DNA of 64,000 nucleotides, taken from contig NZ_CP124544.1 of NCBI RefSeq assembly GCF_029953635.1, positions 62,001-126,000 of the forward strand. Direction: 5' to 3'. Origin of the DNA: Halotia branconii CENA392 (lineage in GTDB: Bacteria; Cyanobacteriota; Cyanobacteriia; Cyanobacteriales; Nostocaceae). This document shows positions 8,516 through 19,400 of this stretch, one piece after another. The notes below the pieces were generated by a model. That model saw only the letters and a list, made by a program, of their open reading frames with translations, was not told the DNA's origin and searched no databases. Position numbers and translations under genes: made by a program. Positions within the stretch are counted from its first letter, which is position 1. The number at the start of each line of letters is the position of its first letter.

Positions 8516-10099
8516 ATGTCGATGATGTATAACAGTGAAATAGCAACGTTGGCAGATTTACCGCGCGTGCAAGCACGTAAACTTGCAAACGCTAGGGCAT
8601 TGATATTTAAGGATAAGTCACTTACATATATACAATTAGATAGGCGAAGTAATCAGGTTGCAAATTCACTATTAACTCAAGGAATTAAACCAGGTGCGCG
8701 AGTAGCATTTTTAGCTAAAGATTCACTTAAAAGTTATGAAATTTTATTTGCTTGTTGCAAAATAAAAGTTGTTTTTGTACCGATTAATTGGCGTTTAGCT
8801 GCTGGGGAAGTCAGCTATATTCTTAGGGATGCTAATGTTGAAATTCTGTTTGTTGGGGCGGAATTTTATCAGTTAGTAGAATCGATTAGAAATGAGATTG
8901 ATAGTGTTAAAACCATTATTGCTTTAGAAAAAGTTGACAGCAATTACCTAAGTTACGATATCTGGTCTCAGGAACATAGTGACGAGTCACTAAACATTGT
9001 TGTTACAGCCAATGATGTAGCTGTACAAATGTATACTAGTGGCACTACAGGAAGACCTAAAGGTGTCCAACTAGGACATTATAGTTTTTTTGCGATCGCT
9101 AAAGAATTTGCTCAACGAAATCAAACTTGGATAAATTGGAACGAAACTAACAACAGTTTGCTAACCTTATCTTTATTCCATATCGGTAGTTTATGGTGGG
9201 CTATTCGTGGTTTAGCAGCAGGAGCCGAAAATATTGTCTTAGAAAATTTTATCGGGGTTGAGGTTCTCGAAGCAATTGAAAAGTACCGCATCACTAAGAC
9301 ATTTATGGTTCCAGCCATGATTCAAGTTTTGTTGAACGAACCATTATGCCAAAAAACAGATTTTTCATCACTAGAATACGTTATTTATGGCGGTTCTCCT
9401 ATAGCTGAATCATCTCTCAAAAATGCGATCGCCACATTTGGTTGTAATTTTGTACAAATATATGGAATGACCGAAACTGGTAATTGTGCCGTCTCTTTAC
9501 CTGCACAAGACCATACATCTACAAATAAAAATATCCTCAAAGCTGCGGGTAAACCCTTTCCTGGTGTATCAATAGCCATCATCAACAGTGAAGGTAAAAA
9601 ACTATCTTGCTTTGAAGTGGGTGAAGTTTGTATCAAATCTCCTGCAAATATGATTGGTTATTGGAAATTACCTGAAGCTACAGCAAAAACCTTAGTCGAT
9701 GGCTGGATTCATACTGGTGATGCTGGTTATGTTGACGAAGAAGGCTACGTTTATATTTGCGATCGCTTTAAAGACATGATTCTTTATGGTGGTGAAAATG
9801 TCTATCCAGCAGAAATTGAAAATATTTTATACGAACATCCAGCTATTAGAGAGGTAGCAGTCATTGGTGTTCCAGATGAAGATTTTGGAGAAGCAATCAA
9901 AGCGATTGTGGTTTTAAAAACAGGAATGAAAGCAACCGCATTAGATATTATTAATTTTGTCCGGGGGAAAATTGCTGATTTTAAGTTACCGAGAAGCGTT
10001 GAGTTTACTGAATCTTTGCCAAGAACGCCTAGTGGTAAATTACAAAAGGCTAAGATCCGAGAGAAATATTGGCAAGGCTATGAACGTCGTGTGAATTAA
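8516..10099 (+). CDS. Fatty acyl-AMP/ACP ligase, ScoC/FadD10-like
   Basis: A 527-residue ANL-superfamily enzyme: P-loop YTSGTTGRPKG (about residue 175), YGMTETG (about 320), GWIHTGDAGYVDEEGYV and the C-terminal PRTPSGKLQK lysine motif. In isonitrile lipopeptide pathways this enzyme (ScoC; FadD10/Rv0099 in Mycobacterium tuberculosis) adenylates an alpha,beta-unsaturated fatty acid and loads it on the stand-alone ACP. Family membership alone would allow any acyl-CoA ligase. The assignment rests on the neighbours: ScoE-, FcoT-, ACP- and NRPS-type genes follow in the same direction. First gene of the operon, with a weak GAGAA ribosome site. ATGs at 8522 and 8525 are possible alternative starts. 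Confidence 0.85.
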   Translation: MSMMYNSEIATLADLPRVQARKLANARALIFKDKSLTYIQLDRRSNQVANSLLTQGIKPGARVAFLAKDSLKSYEILFACCKIKVVFVPINWRLAAGEVSYILRDANVEILFVGAEFYQLVESIRNEIDSVKTIIALEKVDSNYLSYDIWSQEHSDESLNIVVTANDVAVQMYTSGTTGRPKGVQLGHYSFFAIAKEFAQRNQTWINWNETNNSLLTLSLFHIGSLWWAIRGLAAGAENIVLENFIGVEVLEAIEKYRITKTFMVPAMIQVLLNEPLCQKTDFSSLEYVIYGGSPIAESSLKNAIATFGCNFVQIYGMTETGNCAVSLPAQDHTSTNKNILKAAGKPFPGVSIAIINSEGKKLSCFEVGEVCIKSPANMIGYWKLPEATAKTLVDGWIHTGDAGYVDEEGYVYICDRFKDMILYGGENVYPAEIENILYEHPAIREVAVIGVPDEDFGEAIKAIVVLKTGMKATALDIINFVRGKIADFKLPRSVEFTESLPRTPSGKLQKAKIREKYWQGYERRVN

Positions 10100-10162
10100 A
10101 GGGAGCATCCCAAATGTTTGGGTTTATTTGTAAACGCCCAGGAGCGCAAAGCAGGGGATGCC

Positions 10163-10197
10163 CAATGACCAATGACCAATGACAAATGACTAATGAC
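10163..10197 (+). repeat. Heptamer tandem repeat (CAATGAC x5)
   Basis: Five 7-bp units (three CAATGAC, then AAATGAC and TAATGAC). This is a short tandemly repeated repetitive sequence of the type common in Nostoc relatives. Each unit contains ATG; only the last, at 10193, opens the transporter frame without meeting a stop. Confidence 0.8.
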
Positions 10198-11449
10198 CAA
10201 TTCTAAAATTCCGCTTTGGAAACCGTTAACTGTACGCAACTTTTTACTTCTGTACATTGGTGAAACTGTTTCGCTTCTGGGCGACCAGTTTTACATAGTT
10301 GCATTGCCTTGGTTAACGATACAGTTAACTAACTCTGGGATTGCGTTAGGTACTGTGTTAATGAGTGCAGCAGTTCCCCGTGCTGTTTTGATGCTGTTTG
10401 GTGGTGTAGTGAGCGATCGCTTTTCACCACGATTAGTGATGTTGGTTTCCAATGCTTTACGTGGGTTACTAGTCGTTTTATTTGCAACCATCGTTGCGTT
10501 GAAAATGACTCAACTATGGCATATTTACTTTTTTGCTGCGGGCTTCGGCATATTTGATGGCTTTTTTATACCTGCATCTAAATCAATTATCCCCAGTTTG
10601 GTTTCAAAAGAACAGTTAATAGCAAGTAATACCTTGAGCCAAGGAACTTCCCAACTGATTTTGCTGATTGGGCCGGCTTTGGGTGGGTTGCTGATTGCAA
10701 CTGCTGGGATTGAAATAGCATTTGTCATTGATGGGATAACTTTCGCCATCACAACTATGACGCTTTTGCTGATGAAGGGAACAACAGCAAAAGTCACAGC
10801 ATTGAATGGGGAATTAAATCAAAATTCTACGTCAACTAAAAAAACTATGAATTTGATTGCTGGTATGCGTGAGGGATTTTACTACGCATGGCGCAATCAG
10901 CCTCTGAGAATCTTTTTGCTGGTAATGGTAATCCTCAATTTTCTCTTTATTGGGCCATTACAAGTTGGGATGACTTCACTAGCTCATAGTCGCTTCCCAG
11001 GTGGTGCAGTAGCTTTAGGAATATTGCAATCAGCTTGGGGTGGTGGTGGGTTAATTGGGACACTCACACCTCAATTTGTCAAAAATCTTCCCAACATCGG
11101 AGTTTTACTGCTGACTATTGCGAGTGTTCAAGGCTTTGGTTTATTTTTACTTGGCTTTATTGGCAATATAGGACTAGCTAGTATCACAATTGCAGTGCTG
11201 GGATTTTGCAGTTGTATTTTTACTGTGGTAGGAATTACTTGGATTCAGAAACAAACCCAACCTGAAATGTTAGGAAGAGTGATGAGTTTGGGAATGTTTT
11301 CTGCTTTTGGTGTTGCTCCTATTTCCTTTGCTTTAGCTGGTTTCTTAGTTAATTTAAATCTGACAATTATGTTTACTGTTGCGGGTAGTATCATGCTACT
11401 TACAAGTCTTTGTTTGGTAGCAAATTCATCAGTACGTAAGATTAGTTAA
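10193..11449 (+). CDS. MFS exporter (EntS-like, MFS_3)
   Basis: A 418-residue inner-membrane permease with 12 predicted helices and the MFS motif GGVVSDRFSPR (about residues 71-81). The N-terminus NFLLLYIGETVSLLGDQFYIVALPWL and the C-terminal half resemble the EntS/MFS_3 group of siderophore and drug exporters. Lying between the ligase and the isonitrile synthase, it is the natural candidate to export the finished lipopeptide. The start codon lies inside a heptamer tandem repeat and lacks a clear ribosome site, so repeat-number change could tune translation. Substrate is inferred from context only. Confidence 0.85.
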   Translation: MTNSKIPLWKPLTVRNFLLLYIGETVSLLGDQFYIVALPWLTIQLTNSGIALGTVLMSAAVPRAVLMLFGGVVSDRFSPRLVMLVSNALRGLLVVLFATIVALKMTQLWHIYFFAAGFGIFDGFFIPASKSIIPSLVSKEQLIASNTLSQGTSQLILLIGPALGGLLIATAGIEIAFVIDGITFAITTMTLLLMKGTTAKVTALNGELNQNSTSTKKTMNLIAGMREGFYYAWRNQPLRIFLLVMVILNFLFIGPLQVGMTSLAHSRFPGGAVALGILQSAWGGGGLIGTLTPQFVKNLPNIGVLLLTIASVQGFGLFLLGFIGNIGLASITIAVLGFCSCIFTVVGITWIQKQTQPEMLGRVMSLGMFSAFGVAPISFALAGFLVNLNLTIMFTVAGSIMLLTSLCLVANSSVRKIS

Positions 11450-11503
11450 CTGTATAAATCCGGTTTGATTTATTAATTTTCCCGTGAAGCGAGTGAGAAA
11501 AAT

Positions 11504-12382
11504 ATGAAAGTTCAATATCAAGACAATCAGCGAATGGGAGTCGTTGTTTATGACTTTAATTACAAAACTGCTTCAGATGGAGATATTGAGGATCTTAAGC
11601 AACTGATATATGAATACAAAATTGTGGTAATCAAGGAGCAAGATTTATCACCTGATGAGTATTGCGATTTTGGGTATCGTCTTGGGGAGGTAGAAAAATA
11701 CTATCAGCCGATGTATCACCATCCAGAAAGGGAAGAAATTTTTGTTTCCTCCAATGTTTCTGAGAATGGTCAGCAAGTGGGAGTTCCCAAGACTGGGAAA
11801 TTTTGGCACGCTGATTATGCGTTTATGCCAAGGCCATTTGCATTTTCAATGGTATATCCTCAAATCCTTCCTAGTAAGGAGCGTGGCACTTACTTTATTA
11901 ATATGTCCAAAGTATATCAAAGTTTATCAGATGACCTGAAAGCGATCGCCAATGAGTCGAGTTGTTATCACAGTGTCAGACGTTTTTTTAAAATTCGTCC
12001 TGAAGATGTTTATCGTCCGATTTCGGAAATATTGGATGAGATTGAACGAGTCACTCCTCCCGCAAAGCATCCAACGACTTTTACTCATCCCGTTACAGGA
12101 GAAACCATCCTCTACATTACTGAGGGGTTTACTTATCGCATAGATGATTCAGAGGGAAAACCGCAAGATATAAATATTCTCCAAAGGTTGTTGACTCATT
12201 CCGGTCAGTTAGACAAAAGTTTTAAATATCCATTAATCGAACACCATGAATTTGAATTAGGGGATGTGCGGATTTGGGATAATCGCTCTCTAGTACATTG
12301 CGCCCACTATGCGTCAAATTCAGAACCAGCCATTACATTTCGATTAACCCTACACGATAGCTATCCATTTTATCAGTTATAG
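11504..12382 (+). CDS. Isonitrile synthase, Fe(II)/2-oxoglutarate oxidase (ScoE/Rv0097-like)
   Basis: A 292-residue TauD-fold enzyme. The metal triad is visible as H102-x-D104 (WHADYAF) and H265 (RSLVHCAHY), with R280 as the 2-oxoglutarate-binding arginine. Recalled ScoE residues H132, D134, H295, R310 and the substrate-lysine K193 all map here at a constant offset of 30 (K163 present). ScoE converts an N-carboxymethyl beta-amino acyl chain into an isonitrile by two rounds of oxidation and decarboxylation. The fixed spacing plus FcoT, ACP and ligase neighbours make this far more likely than a taurine or clavaminate-type dioxygenase. Preceded by GAAGCGAGTGAG and 54 bp after the exporter. Confidence 0.9.
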   Translation: MKVQYQDNQRMGVVVYDFNYKTASDGDIEDLKQLIYEYKIVVIKEQDLSPDEYCDFGYRLGEVEKYYQPMYHHPEREEIFVSSNVSENGQQVGVPKTGKFWHADYAFMPRPFAFSMVYPQILPSKERGTYFINMSKVYQSLSDDLKAIANESSCYHSVRRFFKIRPEDVYRPISEILDEIERVTPPAKHPTTFTHPVTGETILYITEGFTYRIDDSEGKPQDINILQRLLTHSGQLDKSFKYPLIEHHEFELGDVRIWDNRSLVHCAHYASNSEPAITFRLTLHDSYPFYQL

Positions 12383-12555
12383 AGCAATTGCATTCTCACT
12401 ACTCAATTTCAGTCCTAATTTTCGCATTATTCTTTGCGTCTTTGCCTGAGCTTTTCAACCGAATACTCAACAACGCCAAAATATTTGCAAAAAGTCTAAT
12501 CCAGAGGTTTGTAACCTGCTCATAATTATTGGTCATTCAATCAGGATAAAATATC

Positions 12556-13113
12556 ATGTTAAAGTTTCAAGATTCAAGTCAACAAAGCATCCAAGAAAAT
12601 AGTATCCACTTCAACAATGATGATATCTTACTAGCACAAGTCCTCAAACCTTATAAAGCTAATTGTCAGTATCTTAAATCTGCTGAAGTAATTAAAGAGA
12701 GCGATCCTCAGCATGGGGGACGTGTAATCGGACGATGTGAATTCTCGATTTCAGAATCATGTTATATCGATGACACTGGTCATTTTAATTCGGTGGAGTT
12801 CAATATTTGCTACAACCAAATGATGTATTATGTCATAGCTAAATCCGTAAAAGAAAGACTGATGGCATCATTTCAGTCGTGGACTATGGCAGATTATTGG
12901 AATAAACAGCTACCGGATGTTTATATTGTGAATTTTGAAAGTTCCTTTCGACGTGCTATGCAGTCTTCTAAGTTTTGGGGTGAGATTGAGTTTACTAATA
13001 TTCGGATTAAATCTGGGATGATGTATATAGTTACTAAATGTCGTTATTGGGATGATAAAGATGGTAATTGCAGTGGTAATGTGAAATTAGTTATTGTAAA
13101 TTCTCCGCAATAG
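12556..13113 (+). CDS. FcoT/ScoD-like hot-dog enzyme
   Basis: A 185-residue protein resembling the FcoT family (Rv0098 of M. tuberculosis, ScoD/MmaD). Recognisable features are VIGRCEFSISESCYIDDTGHFNSVEFNICYNQMMYY and a single hot-dog domain without extra parts; only short pieces are quoted here. In isonitrile pathways this enzyme adds glycine to the beta-carbon of the alpha,beta-unsaturated acyl-ACP and releases the acid that ScoE then oxidises. It lies between the ScoE-like gene and the ACP, the same neighbourhood as in known clusters. It sits 173 bp after scoE-like, with no other gene between. Family call is from memory of the sequence type. Confidence 0.82.
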   Translation: MLKFQDSSQQSIQENSIHFNNDDILLAQVLKPYKANCQYLKSAEVIKESDPQHGGRVIGRCEFSISESCYIDDTGHFNSVEFNICYNQMMYYVIAKSVKERLMASFQSWTMADYWNKQLPDVYIVNFESSFRRAMQSSKFWGEIEFTNIRIKSGMMYIVTKCRYWDDKDGNCSGNVKLVIVNSPQ

Positions 13114-13194
13114 TTTAACTCTAATTAATCCATTTTTCACGTTCTAGGCGCAGAGAATATAACGCAAATAAGGACTATATTTTGCTTAAATAGT

Positions 13195-13485
13195 ATGTCT
13201 AAAATTGCATTTTTTACAACTTATATTCAAGACGAAATATCTAAAATAGTTGGGATAGACACATCTGATTTGGATGTGGAAATGTCCTTAAATTATTTGG
13301 GGCTTGATTCATTAATTGCTGTCAAGCTGAGAAATAAGTTTAGAAAAGAGTTGGAAGTAGATGTTCCAGCAGTAAAGTTTTTAGAGGATACTAATGTTGC
13401 AAGTTTGGCAATATTAGTCGATGAATTGAGTGCAAATGCTGAATCAAAAATAGATGATGATGAGTGGTTGGAGGGAGAATTATGA
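13195..13485 (+). CDS. Stand-alone acyl carrier protein (ScoB-like)
   Basis: A 96-residue carrier protein. The phosphopantetheine site is the Ser of YLGLDSLIAVKLRN (about residue 42). It would carry the fatty acyl and later isonitrile-acyl chain between ligase, FcoT-like enzyme, ScoE-like enzyme and the first NRPS condensation domain. The C-terminal tail is strikingly acidic (KIDDDEWLEGEL), suited to dock onto the TubC-type N-terminal domain of the next protein. Its stop overlaps the NRPS start (ATGA), implying translational coupling. Confidence 0.92.
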   Translation: MSKIAFFTTYIQDEISKIVGIDTSDLDVEMSLNYLGLDSLIAVKLRNKFRKELEVDVPAVKFLEDTNVASLAILVDELSANAESKIDDDEWLEGEL

Positions 13486-16400
13486 ATTTAGTTGAGTTTC
13501 TCACACAACTCTCGCAACAAAATATAGAATTGTGGGTTGAAGATAGTAAACTGCGTTATCGGGGTCGCAAAGAAGTATTAACTTCCACAGTTTTAAATCA
13601 AATTAAGCAGCATAAAACAGAAATTATCGATTTGCTGCGCCAAGGTTTTCACACTTCTAAATCCTACCCTCTGACGCATGGTCAGCAAGGTCTATGGTTT
13701 TTGTATAAACTTGCGCCCACAAGTGCAGCTTATAACGTTGCTTTTACAGCTCGCATCTGCTCTCATTTAAATATTCCGGCTTTACAACGAGCGTTTCAGA
13801 AGTTAGTAAATCGTCATGCAACTCTCCGCACAACATTTGCACAAAAAGATGGCGAACCTTTTCAACAGGTTGATGAATACCAAGAAGTTGATTTTGAAAA
13901 TATTGACGCTTCAGTTTGGAATGAAGATGAGTTGAAAAGCCAAGTCATAGCAGCATATCAGCGTCCATTTAATTTGGAAAAGGGTAATTTATTGCGAGTA
14001 AATTTATTTACTTGTTCTGACTATAATTATGTAATATTACTAACAATACATCATATTGTTATTGATGGTTTTTCTCTGGGAATTATTCTTGATGAATTGC
14101 GATCGCTCTACGAAGCAGAAAATACAGGTCGAGTTATATCTTTACCTGCTATTAAGTACCAATATCAAGACTTTGTACAGTGGCAGAGAAATACTTTAGC
14201 AAGTTCTGTGGGCGACGAATTATGGAATTACTGGCGCGAACAATTAGCGGGTGAGTTACCCATCTTAAAATTACCAACAGATCGATCGCGGCCACCAATT
14301 CAAAGCTATCGGGGAGCTTCCCATACTTTTGAGTTGAATCCAGAGTTGACTTCTGCGCTGCGAGGAATGGCGAAAGCTCAAGGAGCAACCCTTTACATGA
14401 CTTTGTTAACCGCCTTTCAAGTGTTACTTTACCGCTTGTCAGGTCAGGAAGATATAATTGTGGGTGCGCCTATTGAGGGGAGAAGTCAGCCGGGATTTGC
14501 CGAAACTGTAGGCTTTTTCGTGAATATGTTGGCTTTACGGGTAAATTTGGCTGGTAATCCGACATTTTCTCAGCTTTTAACTCAAGCACGCCAAACTGTA
14601 TTGGATGCGATCGCTCATCAAGATTATCCCTCTACTTTACTAATTGAGCGATCGCAACTCAACCGCGATCCGAGTCTTCCTGGTCTTTTTCGCGTTTCCT
14701 TTAATTTGTTAAAGCTCAGTGAAATTGCTCAAGATTATGAATTGTCTGTATCTGATAAAACCAAAAGCAGAGAAAATTGGGGTGGGTTAACTTTAGAACC
14801 TTTTGTGATTCCCCAGCAGGAAGGACAGAATGATTTAGTGTTCGACATGATGGAGACGACTGAATCATTAATTGGTATTTTAAGATACAACACCGATTTA
14901 TTTGATGCTACGACAATTACCAGAATAGCGAATCATTTTCAAACTTTACTCACAGGGATTATTGCTAATCCCCAACAGCAAATTGCTTCCTTACCTCTGC
15001 TAACGGAAGCTGAAGAAAATCATTTGTTGTGGGAGTGGAACAACAACCAAGTTGATTATCCCCAAGATAGAGTTACTCATCAGTTGTTTGAGAACTGTGT
15101 GAACCAGCAACCAAACGCGGTTGCGGTGGTATTTCCAAATGTAGAGACGTTTCATGAAACGTCTTTACAACTAACCTATCAACAATTAAACAGCAAAGCC
15201 AATCAACTCGCACACTACCTGCGTTCTTTGGGAATAGGTAAAAATCAGCTTGTGGGAATTTGTGTGGAACGTTCCCTAGAAATGATTATTGCATTATTGG
15301 GAGTTCTGAAAGCAGGTGGAGCTTATTTACCTTTAGATCCTGCGTATCCCGAAGAACGTTTGAGCTTCATGCTGCGTGATTCTCAAGTATCGATATTGCT
15401 GACTCAACAAAAATTAGTAGCGAGTTTAGCAATTGAGGATTTAGCTGTAGTTTGTTTAGATCGAGATTGGGAAGATATTTCCCAGGAAAGTGAAGAGAAT
15501 CTAGTAATTAATACTACATCTCAAGATTTAGCCTACGTGATTTACACATCAGGTTCTACAGGTAAATCCAAGGGAGTGGCGATCGCTCATCGCAGTTTAG
15601 TAAATGCGTTTTATGCTTGGGAAAAAGCTTATCAACTCCAGTCTTTGACTAGTCATCTACAAATGGCGAGTTTTGCTTTTGATGTGTTTTCAGGGGATGT
15701 AATTCGCGCTCTTTGTAGTGGTGCTAAGTTGGTTTTATGTCCGCGTGAGTGGCTGTTAGAACCGGACAAGCTGTATAAACTGATGCTTGTGGAGAAAATT
15801 GATAGCGCGGAGTTTGTTCCAGCTGTGTTGAGAAACTTGGTTGAGTATTTACAAAGAACTCAGCAAAATCTCAACTTTATGAAATTGTTGGTAGTCGGTT
15901 CAGATAGTTTGTATGTGCAAGAATATCAAGAATTTCAGCGTTTTTGTGGTGAGCAGACACGTTTGATTAATTCCTATGGGGTAACGGAAGCGTGTATTGA
16001 TAGCACTTATTTTGAATTGGGGATTGAGAAATTAGGAAGTGGGTTAGTTCCTATTGGTCGTCCATTTGCGAACACGCAAGTTTATATTTTAGATCGATAT
16101 CTGCAATTAGTTCCCATTGGGGTTGCGGGTGAATTATATATTGGTGGTGCTGGTTTAGCTCAAGGTTATTTAAACCGTCCTGATTTAACCAAAGAAAAAT
16201 TCATCCCTAATCCCTTTGTACAGACGCGATTAATCGCGTCTCTCCACACCCCTATCTTCTACAAAACGGGAGATTTAGCGCGTTATCTTCCTGACGGTAA
16301 TATTGAATTACTCGGTCGAATTGACGATCAAGTGAAGATTCGGGGTTTCCGAATTGAACTAGGGGAAATTGAAGCGGTTTTGAGTAGTCATCCGCAAGTA

Positions 16401-19400
16401 CAAGCAGCAGTGGTGATGCTTCGAGAACTGCAAACCGACAATAAATCTATAGTTGCATATATTGTTTCTGGACAACAGTCATTAACAACTAGTGAATTGC
16501 GTAACTTTCTCAAACAGAAGTTACCTGATTATATGATTCCAAGTGCGATCGCCATTCTGGAAACTTTACCTTTAACCCCCAACGGGAAAGTAGATCGGCG
16601 TGCTTTACCAATTCCAGATATGGAACAGAGTCGAGAAATAGATTTTGTTCCACCGCGCACACCAACGGAAGAAGCGATCGCTAATATTATCGCTGCTGTT
16701 TTGGGACTCACACAAGTAGGCATTCACGATAACTTTTTTGAATTGGGGGGACATTCCCTACTTGCGACTCAAGTGATTGCGCGATTACAACAAACCTTAA
16801 ATATTGAGTTACCGTTACGCTCTTTGTTAGCATCTCCCACTGTGGCTGGATTGAGTGAAGCAGTGACATCTTCAACAAAGACAGAATCTTCAGTTAATTT
16901 ACCAACAATTGTCCCAAATCCACAACAGTTATATCAACCTTTTCCCCTCACCGATATTCAACAAGCTTATTGGTTAGGACGCAATGAAGCTTTTGAATTA
17001 GGAAATATTGCTGCTCATGGTTATTTAGAATTAGATTGCCATCATTTAGATTTAACAAGATTAAATCAAGCTTGGCAACAACTTATTTTGCGTCACGATA
17101 TGCTGCGTGCTGTTATTTTACCAGATGGTCAACAGCAAATTCTCTCAACAGTACCGGCTTATGAAATCGAAGTTTTGGATTTGCAAAATTTAGAGGTGAT
17201 GCGTGAGCAGATGTCCCATGAAGTTTTACCTGCGGAACAATGGCCTTTATTTAGAATTCGAGCTACACCTATAGATGAACAGCGTACCAGACTCCACCTG
17301 AGTTTTGATGCTTTGATTGCTGATGCTTGGAGTGTGTTTATGCTGATGCGAGAGTGGTTAGATTTATATAATAATTCTGAGTTTGTATTACCACCCTTAG
17401 AACTTTCCTTCCGCGATTATGTGCTTGGGGAATCAACTTTAAAAAATACACCCCAATATCAACGTTCTCAAGAATATTGGTTTAACCGACTAGATACCTT
17501 ACCACCAGCACCAGAATTACCCCTAGCGAAAAATCCGAATTCCATTACCAATCCTCGGTTTCAACGTCGCAGTTCTCAACTGTCTCCAGAACAATGGCGC
17601 AAATTACAAAATCGCGCACAGCAATTTCATTTAACTCCTTCGGGAGTTTTATTAGCTGCTTTTGCAGAAGTCCTCAGTCAATGGAGCAGAAATCCCAAGT
17701 TTACGATTAATCTCACCCTGTTTAAGCGTTTACCTTTACATCCCCAAGTAAATGAAATTGTCGGAGACTTCACTTCTTTGACACTTTTAGAAGTCGATCG
17801 CTCAATTCCTCAAAGCTTTAGCAACCACGCTCAACAATTACAGCAACAACTGTGGCAAGATTTAGATCACGGTTATATCAGTGGTTTACAGGTACAGCGA
17901 GAACTTAGCCGTCAACGTCAAAGTTACCAATTTATGCCAGTGATATTTACTAGTACACTAGGTTTAGAATCACTTGGTCAGGATACATCAATATTAAGTC
18001 AGTTAGGCGAACTCGTTTACAGTATCAGTCAAACCCCGCAAGTTTGGTTAGATAATCAACTGAGAGAGCAGAACGGAACTTTAATATTTAATTGGGATGC
18101 GGTGGAAGAACTTTTTCCCGCAGGTTTGCTAGATGAGATGTTTGCTGCTTACTGCGATTTACTTCAACAACTAATTACCTCAGATGCGATTTGGAGCAAG
18201 ATTCAGAGAGAATTACCACAACCTACAATTGCAAATTATCCCACCGCAGACATTTCTGAGGAAACTTTGCACAGTTTGTTTATTAAGCAAGTGCAAATCC
18301 AAGCTGACTCTCTAGCAGTTATTACTCCAGAGCGTACCCTAACTTATCAGGAATTGTACCAACACGCTCTGCAATTGGCATCTCAGCTGCGAGAATTGGG
18401 AGCAAGCAACAACAATGCGATCGCTGTTGTCATGGAAAAAGGTTGGGAGCAAGTTGTCGCTGTACTAGGAATTTTAATCGCTGGTGCGGCTTATCTCCCC
18501 ATCGATCCCGAATTACCAGCAGAACGACAATGGTATTTACTCACCCAAGGACAAGTTAAATTCATTGTCACTCAACCTCATCTTCACCTATCTTTGCCAT
18601 CAGGTGTTCAACAAGTATGTGTGGAAAGTCAACTTAGAGGAGATGGGAAAGATATTAAACTAGTCCAAACTCCCGATGATTTAGCTTACATCATCTACAC
18701 TTCCGGTTCCACGGGTTCACCCAAAGGCGTGATGATTAATCATCGGGGTGCGGTAAATACGATTTTGGATATTAACCGCCGCTTTGGGGTTAGATCGAGC
18801 GATCGCATCTTAGCTTTATCAGCATTAAACTTCGACCTTTCAGTTTACGACATCTTCGGCATATTAGCGGCGGGAGGAACGATAGTTATTCCCTCAGCAG
18901 AGCAAACCAAAGATCCCGCACACTGGTTAGAGTTAATAGTATCTCAGCAAATTACCCTGTGGAACTCAGTTCCAGCTTTGATGCAAATGTTGGTAGAATA
19001 TCTTACCAACCAACCACAACAACCTTCATCTCTGCGTTTAGCTTTGTTGAGTGGAGATTGGCTACCTCTAAATTTACCAAATCAAATCCAAACATTGTGG
19101 TCAAATATCCAAGTTGTGAGTTTGGGAGGAGCAACAGAAGCTTCGATTTGGTCAATTTACTATCCAATTACCCAAGTAGATCCTAACTGGAAAAGTATTC
19201 CCTACGGCAAACCACTCGATAATCAACAAGTATATGTATTCAATCATAATTTGCAGCAAACTCCTGTTTGGGTAACGGGACAACTATATATTGGCGGTAT
19301 CGGTTTAGCAAAAGGTTACTGGAAAGACGAACAAAAAACAAACGCCAGCTTTATTACTCATCCAGTTACCAAAGAAAAGTTATATAAAACAGGGGACTTG

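Noticed and set aside
11504..12382. Reading the TauD-type gene as taurine or clavaminate oxygenase
   Set aside because: Residue spacing and the ligase, FcoT, ACP and NRPS neighbours fit ScoE much better.
13464..13481. Upstream ATG of the NRPS at 13464
   Set aside because: It lies inside the ACP gene; the ATG at 13482 has GGAGGGAG at proper distance and begins the TubC domain exactly.
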